64,000 nucleotides of DNA from Cruorifilaria tuberocauda (lineage: Eukaryota; Nematoda; Chromadorea; Rhabditida; Onchocercidae), in the NCBI GenBank assembly GCA_013365365.1, contig JABVXU010000216.1, forward strand, positions 1-64,000, given 5' to 3'. Made by a program: the position numbers and the translations under genes. Within the stretch, counting starts at the first letter, position 1. Every line of letters starts with the position of its first letter. The notes beneath the pieces were generated by a model. The model was given only the letters and a program-made list of their open reading frames with translations. It was not told the DNA's origin and searched no databases. This document shows positions 27,389 through 41,176 of this stretch, piece after piece.

Positions 27389-30300
27389 ATGGTAATTAAA
27401 TTTAGCGAACATGAATGTAAGTGCAGTATGTTTGCTTTAAAATTATTTTTTTTCTTGATCTTTACTTTTCAATCTTTTAATTAATGTATTTCTTAAGCAC
27501 TTATTTTCAATTTTTCCTCGGTACTAAGATTTCGACTGGCCAGAGTATGTTATCAGAATTTTGATTAAATAACTTCTTCAGTGATTTGTGACGAAACTTT
27601 TTTACCATTCGTTTTTAATTATCAAAATAAATATTTTCAAATACATGGAGTTATGCTTCCAGAATTGCATTTGATTAATTCAGCCCGGACTACTTAGGGT
27701 TTAGAAGTTTTAAAGAAATGCTTTTGTGAAAATCAAAAATTACTGCCAAATTGAAGTGATATGAAATTTATCGGATTCGTGTGTTTTTAGGCTGAACTAC
27801 TGAAAGCTGTGCTGTTGAATGATCTAAGGTTATTACAAGGGTGTATAGAGAGAGGTATTGATGTTAATGAAGTGGATGAGAATGGTACTTCGCCATTGCA
27901 TTTAGCAAGCTTTTATGGATATCATCCAATTGTGAATGCACTTATTGATGCACGTGCAAGGGTTGATGCACGTGATCGAGAATGGTTTACACCACTTCAG
28001 AGGTTTTCTTGCTGTCCCATTTCAAATTCTTTTCATTAAAATCTATAAATCAAAATTTCATCCTATTACATGAAAAGTACAATCTGATGCATCTCTATTA
28101 TTATCATCTCTGTTTCATTGCATAACTTTTATAATATTTTTTTAATAATATTTAGAAAATTTTGTTAGAAGAAATCCGAAAAATTTTTTTTACTGTCATT
28201 CAAGACTAAATATACTTCTAAAATTCTTCTTAAAATTTTCAGAGCTTGTATTCGGAATCATCCAAATACAGTGAAAATATTGATTAATCGCGGTGCAAAA
28301 CTAAATAGTACGACGAAACAGTTCATGACATCATTACATATATGTGCACAAGTTAATGCATTGAGTTGTGCCGAAGTAATCCTTGATAACTGTGATTCAA
28401 TTATTGGTATGTATATCTGAAAATTTTTTTTTCAAAAGTGTTAGTGTAGCTACCACTCTATATCAGGATAGCTAAATTTAATTAGTAAAACTGCATCTCA
28501 TTAGGTTGACTTGTAAAAACAAATTTTCTTCCTCGTAATTAAGTAAACAGTATTTTTCCAGTCTGATTTTTTTCGATAATTGCTACTGCCATTTAGCATT
28601 TTGTTTTGTTTTTATTGGCGAAAAATTGTTGGAAATTACGTTAGTTCTCATGGGTCTAATTTTCAGAAATTTGATTAAGGGTTCCTCTTTTTTGTTTGTA
28701 ATAAGAGCATTTCAGATCGTCCAGATTGGGGTGGTTGTCCACCGCTTCATTATGCAGCATCCTATGGAAATTTAGCCTTCGTCGAACTTTTATTGAAGAA
28801 AAATACTAGTCCAAATACTAAGTGAGCATTTTTGCCCTATTATTTCACTTTCATGTGCACTATCCACCCGGGAATTAACGAATGCTCATAATTGTGATTG
28901 GGAAGAATAGAATAGGAAGAAAATAAAGGTGTAGTCTCAACTTTAAGTCTTGCTGCGTCGTTTTTGATTATTTGAAAGTAGTCTTCAGAACATATCTGTA
29001 CATATGCATAATAAAAATATCTTGGCATTATGGATTTTAAAACTTTCTTGATCATGTTATTGCTTTAAATTACTCTCTGGTACAAAACTGTTGGAAATAA
29101 CAAGAGAATATATAAGTCGGATTGCTGAACTCTGATCTTGCTTATTTTGTTATTTTGTCATTGGGATTTTTTTAATTTAAAATCTTTTATGTTTTTTCAG
29201 GAATAAGCGAGGTATGACTGCAGCTCATTGGGCTGCTCTGAGCGGACATAGTGATATCCTAAAATTACTTTTCGATGGTGGAGTTGATATGAGGTTGCGA
29301 GATCAGCAGACGAGGACAATCTTACATTATGCAGCAATGTCTGGTGATATAGATTCTGTGAAATTTGTCCTAGAAAATACGCCATTACCCATTAATAGCC
29401 AATGCTCCGCTGGTTATACTCCGTTGCATTATGCCGTATTGAACGGACGTAGTCGAGTTGCCGAAATGTAGGTTTGCTCTTTCTATTCATATTTTATTTT
29501 TTTTTATTTTATAATCTTTTAATGACAGTCTAATATATAGGTTGCTGAAACAATGGTTTAGCGGATTAGTTGGTATTGTGAGTCTGAGTATTTTTTGGTG
29601 GATCCTACATTTAACATTGCATATAGATAACGTTGTAATGTTCCTCTTAACTCTTCAGGATTCGAATATACCGTACTGACAATTTTCGATTTGATTGATT
29701 CAGGCTTTTTTTATTGTATTATCTCAGTTTTTCATTAATTATTTTAGTTCTTGCTTCTTGAGTTAAATTTTAAAAAAATTAAAAAGTAATAACTTGTAAT
29801 TTATTAACGACTGCGATAGTTTAGTAGGCCTAATTATAGTGATGGTCGTTCTAACCAGAATTATGATTTCAAACTTTCTGATACAATGGAATTTTATAAA
29901 ATAATCCGAATCTATTTATTGAATGAAATGTTTTAGGTTGATCAGTAATGGAGCTAACCCGTTCATTGCAAGCTATTCCAATAGATTCATACCTCTTCAT
30001 ATTGCCGCTGGTTTTACCGAGGGTACCCTAAGTTGTGATGCAAGTTTTTTTATTCGAATATTACAAATTATTCTAATCTAAAAAAATATCTTTTTTTCAT
30101 TTCTTTCTAAAACATTTTTCTTCCTAAATTTAGATGGCATTCACTTTAACAGTTAGTTTGTGTTTTGATGATTGCCCCTATTAATCCACTGATATCTTCA
30201 GTGGAAAATAATATATTGTATAATGTTTAAGCCCATTTCAAATTTATTATATTCCGTGCTATAATAAACAGTGACGAAATAAATTTAGCAAAGACAGATA

Positions 30301-33300
30301 TAAAATAAAAGGAGTGTAAAAGACGATTGAAATTCATAAATATAAAAAAGTATAGTATGTTCTATAAATAATCACGTCAGTGTAATGTATTGAAGTATTA
30401 TTTGTTCCTACCAAAAATTTGTCATTTTAGCTACTGATTGAAGTAACCAATGATATTGGTTGCCAGACAGCTGATGGTTATACAGCCTTACATTTTGCTT
30501 GCCAGTATGGTCGAATAGCACGATCGAAGTCACTAATAGCTAAAGGTGTACCGGTGAACGCAACGACGAATCAGGGTGTTACTGCACTTCATATAGCATC
30601 AAGACATGGCCATGATCTGATTGTCAAACATCTTCTGAGTGCTGGAGCGGATTGCACCTTGTATCATTTTTTTTCTAATCATTTATTTCAATTCTTAGAA
30701 TCGTTTGGTTGTGCAGGAATTAAATGAATCCTTATTCTGTGTTGCCAGATTATGGTAATTAAAATCGAAATAGAGCACTTTTGCATCCTTAGAAACTCTT
30801 AATTGATTCCTTATTAATTCGAAAATGCATGTCATATTTTTTCATCCAGTTTAGCTATCCAATTAAAAAATTTCAATTAATTTCTGCTTTCTTGAAAATT
30901 TCCAGGAAAACTAAATCTGGTTTAACTGCTTTGCATCTTGCTGCATTTCATGGTTACATAGTCGTTGCGCGAACACTTTTTATGAGTGGAGCCAACATTG
31001 CAGAGGTTGATCGTATCGGACGAACACCTTTGCATATGGCCACACAGTCCGCAAGCTCTAATAGGTTAATTTTCTAACATTTTTAACTGGTATTAAAAAG
31101 ATGTTTTTTTCTTGATCATCTATTGTATTTTATTTCTATTAAACTAGGCACTCCTAAACATTTCTTGAAAGAGTGTACCACTTTGAAGAATTTTATCAAT
31201 TTTTCAGTGAATTTATGATTGATTATTTACTATCAACCAGTGCTCTAACATCAAAAGTGGATTTGAAAGGTTGCTCTGCGTTACATTATGCTGCTCGAAG
31301 CGGTTTCTTCCATGCTATCCAGAAATTGTTGACTGCAGGCGCTCGGGCAAATGTACAGGATCAATTAGGATATACTCCGTTGCATTATGCTGTGCAATCG
31401 CCTTCGGATCTCGCATTAGTAGTTAGTTTTTCTTCCTTTTGTGCTTTTGAGCAAATTGAGCTCTGGAGATATATTTTGCAAACACACAGAAATGGAAGAT
31501 TATAGGAATCATAATTTAAACAAAACATTCCAAATGTATTTTCATGTCTGTTGTGAATTAGTAAGTTGGATTTTCAGAGTGCCAAAATATTGTTACGTGC
31601 TGATGACACAGTGTTACAAATCAGGGACAAATCAGGTTTTCTTCCCGTTCATTATGCGGTTAAAGCTGGCAATTTAGAAACAGTAGTACTTGTAAGTTTC
31701 AACTACCAGTCTCGAGAAGTACTTTTTTAATTTTACTTTTAAACTTACTTGGAAAAATCCATTTGATTACTTGGTTATGATGTTTAAAATGAAGTCAGCT
31801 TAAAAATTTAGAGACTTTTAGGAAGTATTTTTCAAGCTGACGAATGTATATGATATGTCTAGAACTATTCTAAGGCGAAGCTTTTGTTCACTGACAGTAT
31901 GTCGTTGTACTAACAGAGTTAATAAGACGACTAACAAAATTAATTGATCATTTTAGTAATTGAAACTAATCGTACAATTCTGTGATGTTTTAACCATGAT
32001 TTTATTTAAACATTACGTTCTGTCTTTTGGCTAATGTAGTTCGTTTTATTATCGAATTCGAGACTCACTGATTTGAAGATGGTACAACTACTGTTTGAAA
32101 TTAGAAAGTGGAATTTCATTTAAATCCAATAAAATTTTAGTTAATAGACGCAATGTCCGATACTACTGTTCCATCATCCCGTCATCCTTATCACCTTACA
32201 CTCTACCATATAGCAGCTCGCTATAATCATGCCCAACTTTTACAAAAGCTTTTGGCTTTCTATCATGCACGTTCAATGATGCTTGATAAGGAACAAACAA
32301 CCAAAATTGGTAATACAATAGGCCTCGAAATGGATTCACTGGAACGAATTCCTATTCATTATGCAATGTCAGGTGGTAGGTATTTCCATTTTGTCTCTCA
32401 TTAATATCACTAATTACAATTATACATATGATTTAGATAAGTTAAGGTTTCTCAACTCTAGACATTCACATGGCCTCTGCTATTCTGATAACTACATACA
32501 TTCTTTCAAGATATGTTTAATGTCATAGTAACAAAGTAATCGTCAAATAAGCTGTTTTATAGATTAATGTTTGTGGGTCAGTGAATTTAGATTGAGGATG
32601 GTATAACACCATCAATGAAGGAATTTGGTTTCTATTTTACGAAATAAGTATAACAAGGAGTTCAAAAAAGTGAAGCTGACGATTTATTTCTTTCTTTCGC
32701 AAGAAAAATTCAATATTGTCCTCACTTTAACTAACTTAAAGTGTAATGAAAATTAAAACATTTTATGAACTGCATAATTTATGTTTTTTGAATAATTCTG
32801 TGAAGCAAACTAGAAAATATAAAGTTATTTCTAGAAAATTTTTTGTGATAGAAGCTCAAAATTGCAGGTTACCAGCGATGTGTAGACATCCTCTTGCGAA
32901 CAGCTATTAGGAAACGTGCGTTATTACGAAAAGACCATTTTGGTATAACACCGTTGCATGCTGCAGCTGCTTGTGGAAGGACCGTTTGCATTTCTCTCGC
33001 TGTAGAATTGCTCAGAGAGAAAGATATTAATGTTTTAGATTCTTTGTCAAGGTTTGAAAATTTTTTGATTGTCGATATTATTTAAAGTAATCAGCATCAC
33101 CTTGTACTTCAATGTTTTGTAATTTGTACCCTTTTTAGTAAATTTGCCTCCATTAGAAATTTAAAAGTGGTCATAAGAAGAACGAGTAAGGATTGGTTAT
33201 TTTGAAAATTCTTTGTTGACTGAATGATCTAAATTGAATTGAGATGTTTTTTCGCCTATATATATTGAACTTTTTTTCTTTTTCTTTAGGACACCCATTA

Positions 33301-36250
33301 TGCTTGCCATTTCAAATGGTTTTTTGGATTGTTTCCTTACATTATTACCAAAAAGCGACGTAAAGTTATTCGACAAAAATGGTCGTGGTTTAATGCATCG
33401 GGCTTGTAGCTTGCGGAACGAACTTTTATGTAAAGAATTGGTGAATAAAGGTGCTGATTTCAAGTCGGTGGATTGCAACGGTGTTACGCCATTTCACATT
33501 GCAGCGAGATCGGGTTAATTTTCTTACATTTCGAAATGCTGTAAATTGAAATGAATTTTGATTTAGTGAATAATATTTCCTAAAGATACATCAATATGTC
33601 TGATTGTATTATAAACATTGTATTTTTTATTGTGTGTTCACCTACGCCATCTGCATTGGAAATTTTTTTTTCGTGAGTGAAGTTGATGCAGAGTAAAATG
33701 GGTAAATGTAGTTATCCTAATTTTTATTAGCAGACTTTTATTCTCGATTTCCTTACTATCTACAGAGTCTTTCACCGAAATTTTGCTACAAGAATCAGAA
33801 TCGTCTTTTATCTACTTTTTAATCTTTTATTATTTCCTTTTTTATAACTTTTCAACAAACTTTGCAGGTGATTCAGCAACTGTTAATTATTTGATAGCAA
33901 ATGGCGTACAGGAAACAACAGATTCTGTTGGTTTAACTCCCTTTGACTGGGCAGCTGCAGAGGGTAATGAATCTGTCTTGCATATTCTTCATGATGCTAA
34001 GAAAGATGCGAATAGGAGCATGGCTACAATACTGGCAGCATCTTGCGGACGCAATGAGGCATGTCAGGTGATTCAAACTTTTTCTCTTATTTTCCAGAAA
34101 ACAATTATTATTCCTTATCAATATTGCATTACTAATTATAATATATTATTATTCCCGATTGTAATTGCACCTGGTTTAATTCATCAATATTTCATTTGAA
34201 CTCGAATAAGAATGTGAATAATTTAACAGAACAACGAATGTCACATCTTAATGCAGAAGAAAATTTCATATTGTTTTGTTTGTAACAGACGTAGAACCTC
34301 TAACGCTTTTTTCATATCAAAACTTCGGGTTCATTTTTAGATTTTAAGATTTTCGCATGTAGCATTTTGGAAAGTGATGTTATCAGATTTAATATTATTT
34401 GTGAAATTTGTAATATTGCTTTGCGTATTTTTTTCAGTTTTTACTGCAAATAAATATGGAATATGCAAAAGCAACTGATGTCTATGGTCGTACAGCGTTG
34501 CATCACGCAGCACAACAGGGTTATACAAAAGTTGCATCCACATTACTCATTGCTGGAGCCGATCCTTCAGCGCTTGATGTATTTCATATAACTCCGCTGA
34601 TGGCAGCTGCAAGCTGTAATGATGCCAGTCATACACTAGAAATTATTGGTCGGAATCTTTTCACTATTATTTTTTCAATTAATTCAAGTTGGATATTTCG
34701 TGTAATATTGGTAACAAACAATTTAGTAATAATTGTAAAAATAATGTGGATGCATTTTTTGGAAATTCTAAACAAATAACACTAAGATATTACTTTAGAG
34801 TTAAAGTTAACTTGTCAAAAATTTTAGACAATATGTTCAGAGTTCAGTAAAGTACTCGGTAACGGTAGTCATGTTGTCAGTTGGAAAATGTTTTTTAGGC
34901 TTGTTGGTTGAGCACAATGCATTATTGGAGGTAATCGACATAGTTGGTAATACGGTTTTCCATCATGCATGTATGGCTGGTAATGAGATGGGAGCAGTTT
35001 ATTTGTTAAATCATGTGAAACCGGTTCCTGCTAATGGTCATGCAGAGCATATTATCAATGTTCAAAATAATCAGAAGCAGACGTTAGTTTCTATGTTTTG
35101 AGAAAATCAGCAGCAAGACTTACTGATAGTAAGTTTGGAATTCACTTTTTTTGAAGTGTTTTGTAATTTTCAAAATTTCCAGATTTGTTTTACGAAATAA
35201 TATGTTGAGAAGAATACTGTTTGAATATATTTAATCTCTCGTACACTGTTAGTGTCATTCATCTTATCTTTGCTGATTTACAGTATTCTACATTTGGCTT
35301 GTAAAGCGGGAATGATTACACTTATTCGTAATGTATTAAGGATCACATCGTATTCTTTGTCGCTGATGGTAAGTATGAGATTGAAATAAGATAATTTTGA
35401 TAGAAAATTTTATTGAAAATTGAAATTTTGATTTTGGATGGTTGAGGACATACTATCGTAGTATATGCTTCGTTTCCGGGAAGTTTCAATATTATCAATT
35501 TTTTCTGGTATTTCACTAATGTTGGAAGATTGACTGATTCCTGATGTTAAGTTGATGTATTTGCTTACTTGATTAATGAAGCACTTAATTATCCACGGCT
35601 AGATTCTGCTGATTAATCAAACATGTAGTTAGAGTTTACTTTAAACGATAAGCATAATTTTTATTTTATTTTTTTCTTTAACAAGATGCATTACTTACAA
35701 TATAATACAGTAAGCAGCTGTCTAATCATTTATGCTTGTACTAGTTTCAACTCATTAATGATTTTCAGATTTTGATAATAAAATTTCTACCATTTTTTTT
35801 TATTGGTGGAGAAATTTTTTGCTTCATTTTCGACTGCGACTGAATAATGTAAAATCTTAAATTCTGTAATCTTGTCTGGAATTTCAGATTGTTTAATAAT
35901 TCCTTTGCTTATTTTAGGACGATAGAGGGCGTATACCATTAGTTGCACCAATCGAAGATGTAGCTGTAATCGATTGCATGCTGTGCATGCTAGACACATT
36001 TGTTGGAGCAGTGGATAAAGATGGATTCTTAGGTAAGTTATTTTTTAGCTTTGTTCTCCTGGAGTGAGAAGATTTTATTCTTGGCGAAATAAGACATGCA
36101 TCCTGAGAGTTCTTTTAATCTTATAATCAACTTGTTATCCTTTTAGCAGCAATTGATCAGTTTCGGAAAACCGGACATGGTCATTCACCTATTTGTTTAC
36201 CATCATCAGAGGAAGAAGCCGAAGTTGAAGTGGAAGGTGATTTCTATTAA
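27389..36250 (+). CDS. Ankyrin-repeat protein, PP6 regulatory ankyrin subunit-like (ANKRD28/44/52 family)
   Basis: Nineteen coding exons, 1,037 aa (human ANKRD28 is about 1,053), made almost wholly of ankyrin repeats such as GTSPLHLASFYGYHPIVNAL and YGRTALHHAAQQGYTKVAST. Exons: 27389-27391, 27791-28002, 28243-28406, 28716-28821, 29201-29467, 29937-30039, 30431-30660, 30906-31064, 31208-31421, 31578-31691, 32141-32375, 32868-33051, 33290-33513, 33868-34067, 34438-34648, 34899-35082, 35284-35368, 35918-36032, 36147-36250. All phases close. In animals this family bridges protein phosphatase 6 and its SAPS subunits in the cytosol; the assignment here rests on overall length, N-terminal layout and near-continuous repeats. 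The acidic C-terminus (EEEAEVEVEGDFY) differs from vertebrates. The exact N-terminus is the weakest point: the modelled start is a lone ATG codon before intron 1. Intron 30040-30430 starts with GC. Confidence 0.9.
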
Positions 36251-36505
36251 CGAATATAACGCTTTATTTTGTAATTTATATTTTCAGTTTATAATTTTCA
36301 TACTGCCTACGGGTGTGCCTCAATCACAAGGTTATTCATGCGTTTTTAACATCTTTTCCTTTGTGAATTTGAAATACTAATGAAGAAATATAATCTTACT
36401 TTCCTAGTCGGTCTAGCAACTTTAGATCTTCGTTGTTGTTTACTATTACTTTTATCCTAAATGTCGCTTGATTTAATTTAGAATATCGTTTAACATCAGA
36501 AGTGA

Positions 36506-36511
36506 AATAAA
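36506..36511 (+). terminator. Candidate polyadenylation signal of the ankyrin gene
   Basis: AATAAA about 256 bases past the stop codon at 36248-36250. It is the first clear canonical hexamer I saw downstream. Confidence 0.4.
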
Positions 36512-36519
36512 GTTGCTGG

Positions 36520-38360
36520 TCAAAATTTTTTGTATGCTTCTCTACTAAAAGATTTCCATATTTTTTAACAAACAATATGGAATTTTTTTTATAAATGCTC
36601 TTGTTATTTGTATGAATATGCTTTATGGTAAATTTCTCCGCGACAAAAGTGCCCTACCAAAGAGTTGCTCTTCTAGATTAAGTACAAAGACATGCTGTGA
36701 TATCATTGGCTGCATAAATAAAGATGTTTATGTCAATCAAAAATTTTTCATGACGTTTAGCTGTTTATAGAATTGGGGAACTCGATTGATTTTTTCAGTT
36801 TCTTCAGTACTATCTACTACAATCACAGTTTGCAATAATTCCAATTACATAGATTATGTCTTTTTTCAACAATTGTTAGGGATGCATTTGTTGTAGAGGC
36901 CAGATTATATTGCAAATAAACACGAAGACTTGAAAGTGATGATCTCGATGTCTTTTTTTATTTCTAATATAGCCACATATTTTCTTTTGTTTAGCTAACG
37001 CGGTGCGATATTTTAAACAATATTTTACATTATGTTTAATTTACGATACTGAGGCTTTTTTGAATTATATTCACAAATGACGTATAATCTTTCAGATTTG
37101 CAGACTTGTACTTCTTTTTTCATATTTATATGTTTGCTCAATTTATAGACACACATTTTCTCCGGATAATTCTTATATTTTTTTTTTTTGATTTTTATAT
37201 TTTATTATATCGTAGGATATTTCTTTGCTTGTCCTTCTGTAAAATTTTTAGGTTTTTTTATTTCTTTTGCTTTTGCAAATATGATATTATGTTTATCTCC
37301 TATGATGTGAAAAATAAAACACCTCAATTTTGAGCATTTTAAACGAGTATACATATTTAAGTAAAGTATCATTGAATGAAATGGAGTTAGGATGAATATT
37401 TCGAATTTCCTTAAATGTTATGATATCGTGTAATTTCTTTAACCTGATAAACTGTAAATTTTATTTGCAAGTGACAGTTTTGAATCTTAGCTATTAAATA
37501 TTATTTTTCTTTTCGGAAAAAAAAAATAATTAGTAATAGGTGAAGTTGAATTGCGATAAATAAAAGTAGGATATGTTGATAATATAATACGGTTGGTGAA
37601 TAACAGTTTCAAACGGAATAATATTAATGTACGACATTTTTTAAATTAAATTATATACAATGATATTGTTAGTAATGTTTATTTTAAATAATAAAATGGA
37701 ATTGAAATTAAACGATAAGTAATATTACTTATGGAAAATGATAAAGAATTGGAAATAGGAAAAATGGAGGAGAAAATTGAAGGAAGAAGAGTAGAACGAA
37801 ATCGAAAGTAATGATCATTGTTGATTATTTGACCCCGAAGAAATTGGTATTTATTATTTCCAGCGAAAGGAAAATGAAACGGAGGAAGATGGATGGAACA
37901 TTGAAAATTATTATCAGCTCAAATCAGATCAGACAACTCTCTTCCACCCTCTCTCTCTCTCTCTCTGTCTTTTTATTTATTTGTGAGCTTCCTTTTGGAT
38001 ATAAAAGATAACATCGTAAAATTTGACCTCTTTCTTTTCTAATTTCTTAATTATCATTTAATCATTCATTCTTAATCTGTTATAAATTCATCAATTTCAA
38101 TTTGAGAATTTCCGTAAATTTTGATTTTGAAATTTCTCGAATTTGATACCTGGTGAAAGAGTAGAGAAAAGGGAAAAGAAGGGAATGATAAATAATGGAA
38201 AAGGTGATTCGTATTAATTTATTTTACTCTTCTTTGATCGTGAAAAATTTTCATCATTTTGAATTCTGCTTATTATTCATATATGAATTAAAAATTATAA
38301 TCTTAAAGTAATTTATTAATGAATTCTTTTCGAAGTCAGCGAAATAATCATTACTGAAAT
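36520..38360. other. Intergenic region, ankyrin gene to Sushi gene
   Basis: About 1.8 kb of AT-rich sequence with no recognised exon. A short CT run lies at 37950-37968. The downstream Sushi gene is on the same strand, but the spacing is too wide to argue for an operon. Confidence 0.5.
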
Positions 38361-38366
38361 TGTGCA

Positions 38367-40796
38367 ATGAATGGTTTAACATTGATATTTGCAATTTTTT
38401 TATTCACAATCTCAAAAATCACAGGTTATCATTTATCTTCTTCTTTTTTTTTTGATCGAAATTAAAAAGATTTATAAGTTAATGACATTTTAAGGATATC
38501 TTTTTTATGATATCTCATTTAGGATTCATGATATCATGATATTTTATGAGATATCTCAGTTCATTTCCTAATTATCATTCATTCATCGAAGTGAATATCA
38601 AAGCGAAAAAGAAATAAAGCTTTTAAAGTTTTTTTTTTCTTAAATGATAGCGAAATATGCAACAGATCTTAACATTTTATTTACTATTTAATAATTTCAT
38701 TACAAATAATAAAAATTGTTATAAACTGATAATAGTGATAAGCTGAAAAATATTAGTTGAAATTGATAGTAGTGATAAGCTGAAAAACACTAAATTATTA
38801 TAAACTGATAATAGTGATAAGCTGAAAAGTACTAAATTATTATAAACTGATTAATAGTGATAAGCTGAAAAATACAAGATTTAAAGAAAGTATAGATTTT
38901 TGAATTGAGGATGGAATTTTAAAGTTTAATTAAACTAATATAGCTAATTGATTACATTTAACTAAACTATTACAGCTAAATTTTATTACTAATCATCATT
39001 AAAATTAAACTATAAACTATAATTGAAATTAAATTGAAAAATTCCAAGCAAATTTTTTTGTCATTTCAGCCTTCTGTTTGTCACATTTACCGGTTCCGAA
39101 CGCATTGATAACGTATAATTTGTTATCACCAATACCGGATCTTTTTCATGATACTGGTTCAGTGGCTGCATTATCATGTAATCTAGGTTTTGTTATCAGT
39201 GGTTCATCAACAACAAAATGCACCTCAAAAGGCATTTGGGAACCAAAATTGGGTAGAAAATTTTTTTTTTAATTTATTATTGTCATTACGGTTTGGTGAT
39301 AATATCATTTAATATCAGAAAAAAAAAAGACATCACAAGAAAGTTTATAATTTTATATGAAATTAAATCGTAATTTAAATTAGTCTATTAAATCGAAATA
39401 TCTAATTTTTACTTCTCTTTTGCAAATTCCTTGCAAATTCTTTTTTATCCTCAAATTTCGATTGATTCATTCGTAGCAAATAAAAATTAAATTTAATATT
39501 TTTTTTTTGATAACAAAAAGTGATACTAAATTATGCAGCTCATATGAAAGTCGTATTAAAATTTATATTATTAAATGATATTAATTAAACTCTAAATAAT
39601 GGACAGTATTTGTGGTAATTAAATAATACTAATAATTTTATTAAATGATTTGATAATTAAATGATAATTAAGTTTAATATCATTTGAATCTAAAGATAAC
39701 ATCTAAATTAAGTGACATTTATAAATGATTTATAAATAAAATCTTTTCTTATTATTATGAATTATGAATATAGTAATTATGAATATTACGAATACTATGA
39801 ATATAGTATTTATGAATATTACGAATACTATGATACATATGCTTAAATGTCGGATTTTACTGAATTCATTTTTAAAATCATTTCATTTTTTTAATGCATT
39901 TGATTTATCTGCCGAATAAACGATTAAAACAAAGAGCTGAAATTATTGGAATTTTATGTATGCATATAAAATTACTCCTATTCCATTTATTTACTTCCAT
40001 TTTACTTTTATATAATTACCTTTATTTTATTATTTACTTTTATCTTACTCTCATGAAAGTAGTTTTATCATTTAAATAATAATTGAATAAATGTTTCATA
40101 GTTTTTTTTTAACCCGTTTTTCCTTTTTTTCTTGTTTTTTGTTTTTCTTTTTCAGGATCATGCATTTTAATCTCTGATGCATTACCTAATGTTTTAAATT
40201 CAAATTTAAATTTAACTTGTGATCCAATAAGTCGAACAACAGATGGAACTATAATATATATTCCGGTATATCTTTTTTTTCTACTAATTTTAAATTAATT
40301 CAATTAATTTTCGAACTTTCTCCTTTTTTTTACCAAATAGAATTTTAGTAAATTTCGGTTTTACCGTTTTTTTTTTTTGTTTTTAACATTTTTATTAAAA
40401 AAAAAAATTAAATCCTTACTGATATAAACTTATCATTTTAGTAATGATAAATACGTTAAAGTAATATAAACTTATCTTTTTGCATTTTAATTAACATTAT
40501 GGTGTAATTTATTAATTTTTCTACCAATTTTAAATTAACCTTTAATTTAATTAATGTAAATTAATTTTAAGTAATAGAACTTTAAGAAGCTAAAGTATAA
40601 ACTTGAGCTTTTTCTTTAGCCAACTTGATGATTTCGAAGAATTTTGCAGGATTCAAAATTACAAAAGTTTCAAAACGGTGCTTTTGCGGTGCTAACATGT
40701 CCATTAGGACAAAAAGTAACCGGTGGTGCATCACATGCAACCTGTCAGGATGGACAATGGTCAGCGAAATTGGGTAGTTGTAAGGAAGTGAAATAG
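38367..40796 (+). CDS. Secreted protein with two Sushi/CCP modules
   Basis: Four exons (38367-38424, 39070-39252, 40156-40265, 40650-40796), 165 aa, all in phase from ATG to TAG. Exon 1 is a clean signal peptide (MNGLTLIFAIFLF and onward), cleaved perhaps near residue 20. CCP1 has cysteines at about residues 22, 56, 70 and 83 with W76. CCP2 has cysteines at about 102, 134, 149 and 161 with W154. The two modules end in the same KLGSC. One N-glycosylation sequon (NLT) lies at residue 99. CCP modules mediate protein binding in extracellular proteins such as complement regulators; here the partner is unknown. Because it is secreted and small, a role at the cuticle or in host contact is possible, but that is speculation. 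Confidence 0.85.
38707..38876. repeat. Tandem repeat in intron 1 of the Sushi gene
   Basis: Four neighbouring copies share GATAATAGTGATAAGCTGAA or close variants, separated by TATTATAAACT-type spacers, with a period near 50 bp. It is non-coding, within the intron that follows the signal-peptide exon. Confidence 0.8.
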
Positions 40797-41170
40797 GCGA
40801 TATTTCTTAAATTCTTTATGATATCATATCAATCCTTCCTTACCTCACTTTAATTATTATTACCTATCGTATATTGTCTTTCATTTATTCATTCCTGTAT
40901 TTCCAAGTTTTTGTTTTTTATTTAATATTACCTTTACTTCTAAGTATAACATCTTTTATCACATATCATACCTAACAATCAACTATCAATTTTTCCATTT
41001 TATATTATCTTTGATTTTAATCATTTCTATTTCTCTTTTTTTTTTTTTTGCATTAATTACGAGAAACTTTAATGAATTAATCGATCAATTCGATTTTTGA
41101 TCAATTGATCAATGATATCATTTTGTTATTGAATGCCAAATGAATTCAATTTGTTGTTATATTTTGATGA

Positions 41171-41176
41171 AATAAA
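41171..41176 (+). terminator. Candidate polyadenylation signal of the Sushi gene
   Basis: AATAAA about 375 bases downstream of the TAG at 40794-40796; another AATAAA follows near 41214. Confidence 0.35.

Noticed and set aside
34899..35082. Ankyrin exon read from an upstream ATG at 34871
   Set aside because: The TTTTTTAG acceptor at 34898 in phase 1 continues the preceding exon; the upstream codons are intron.
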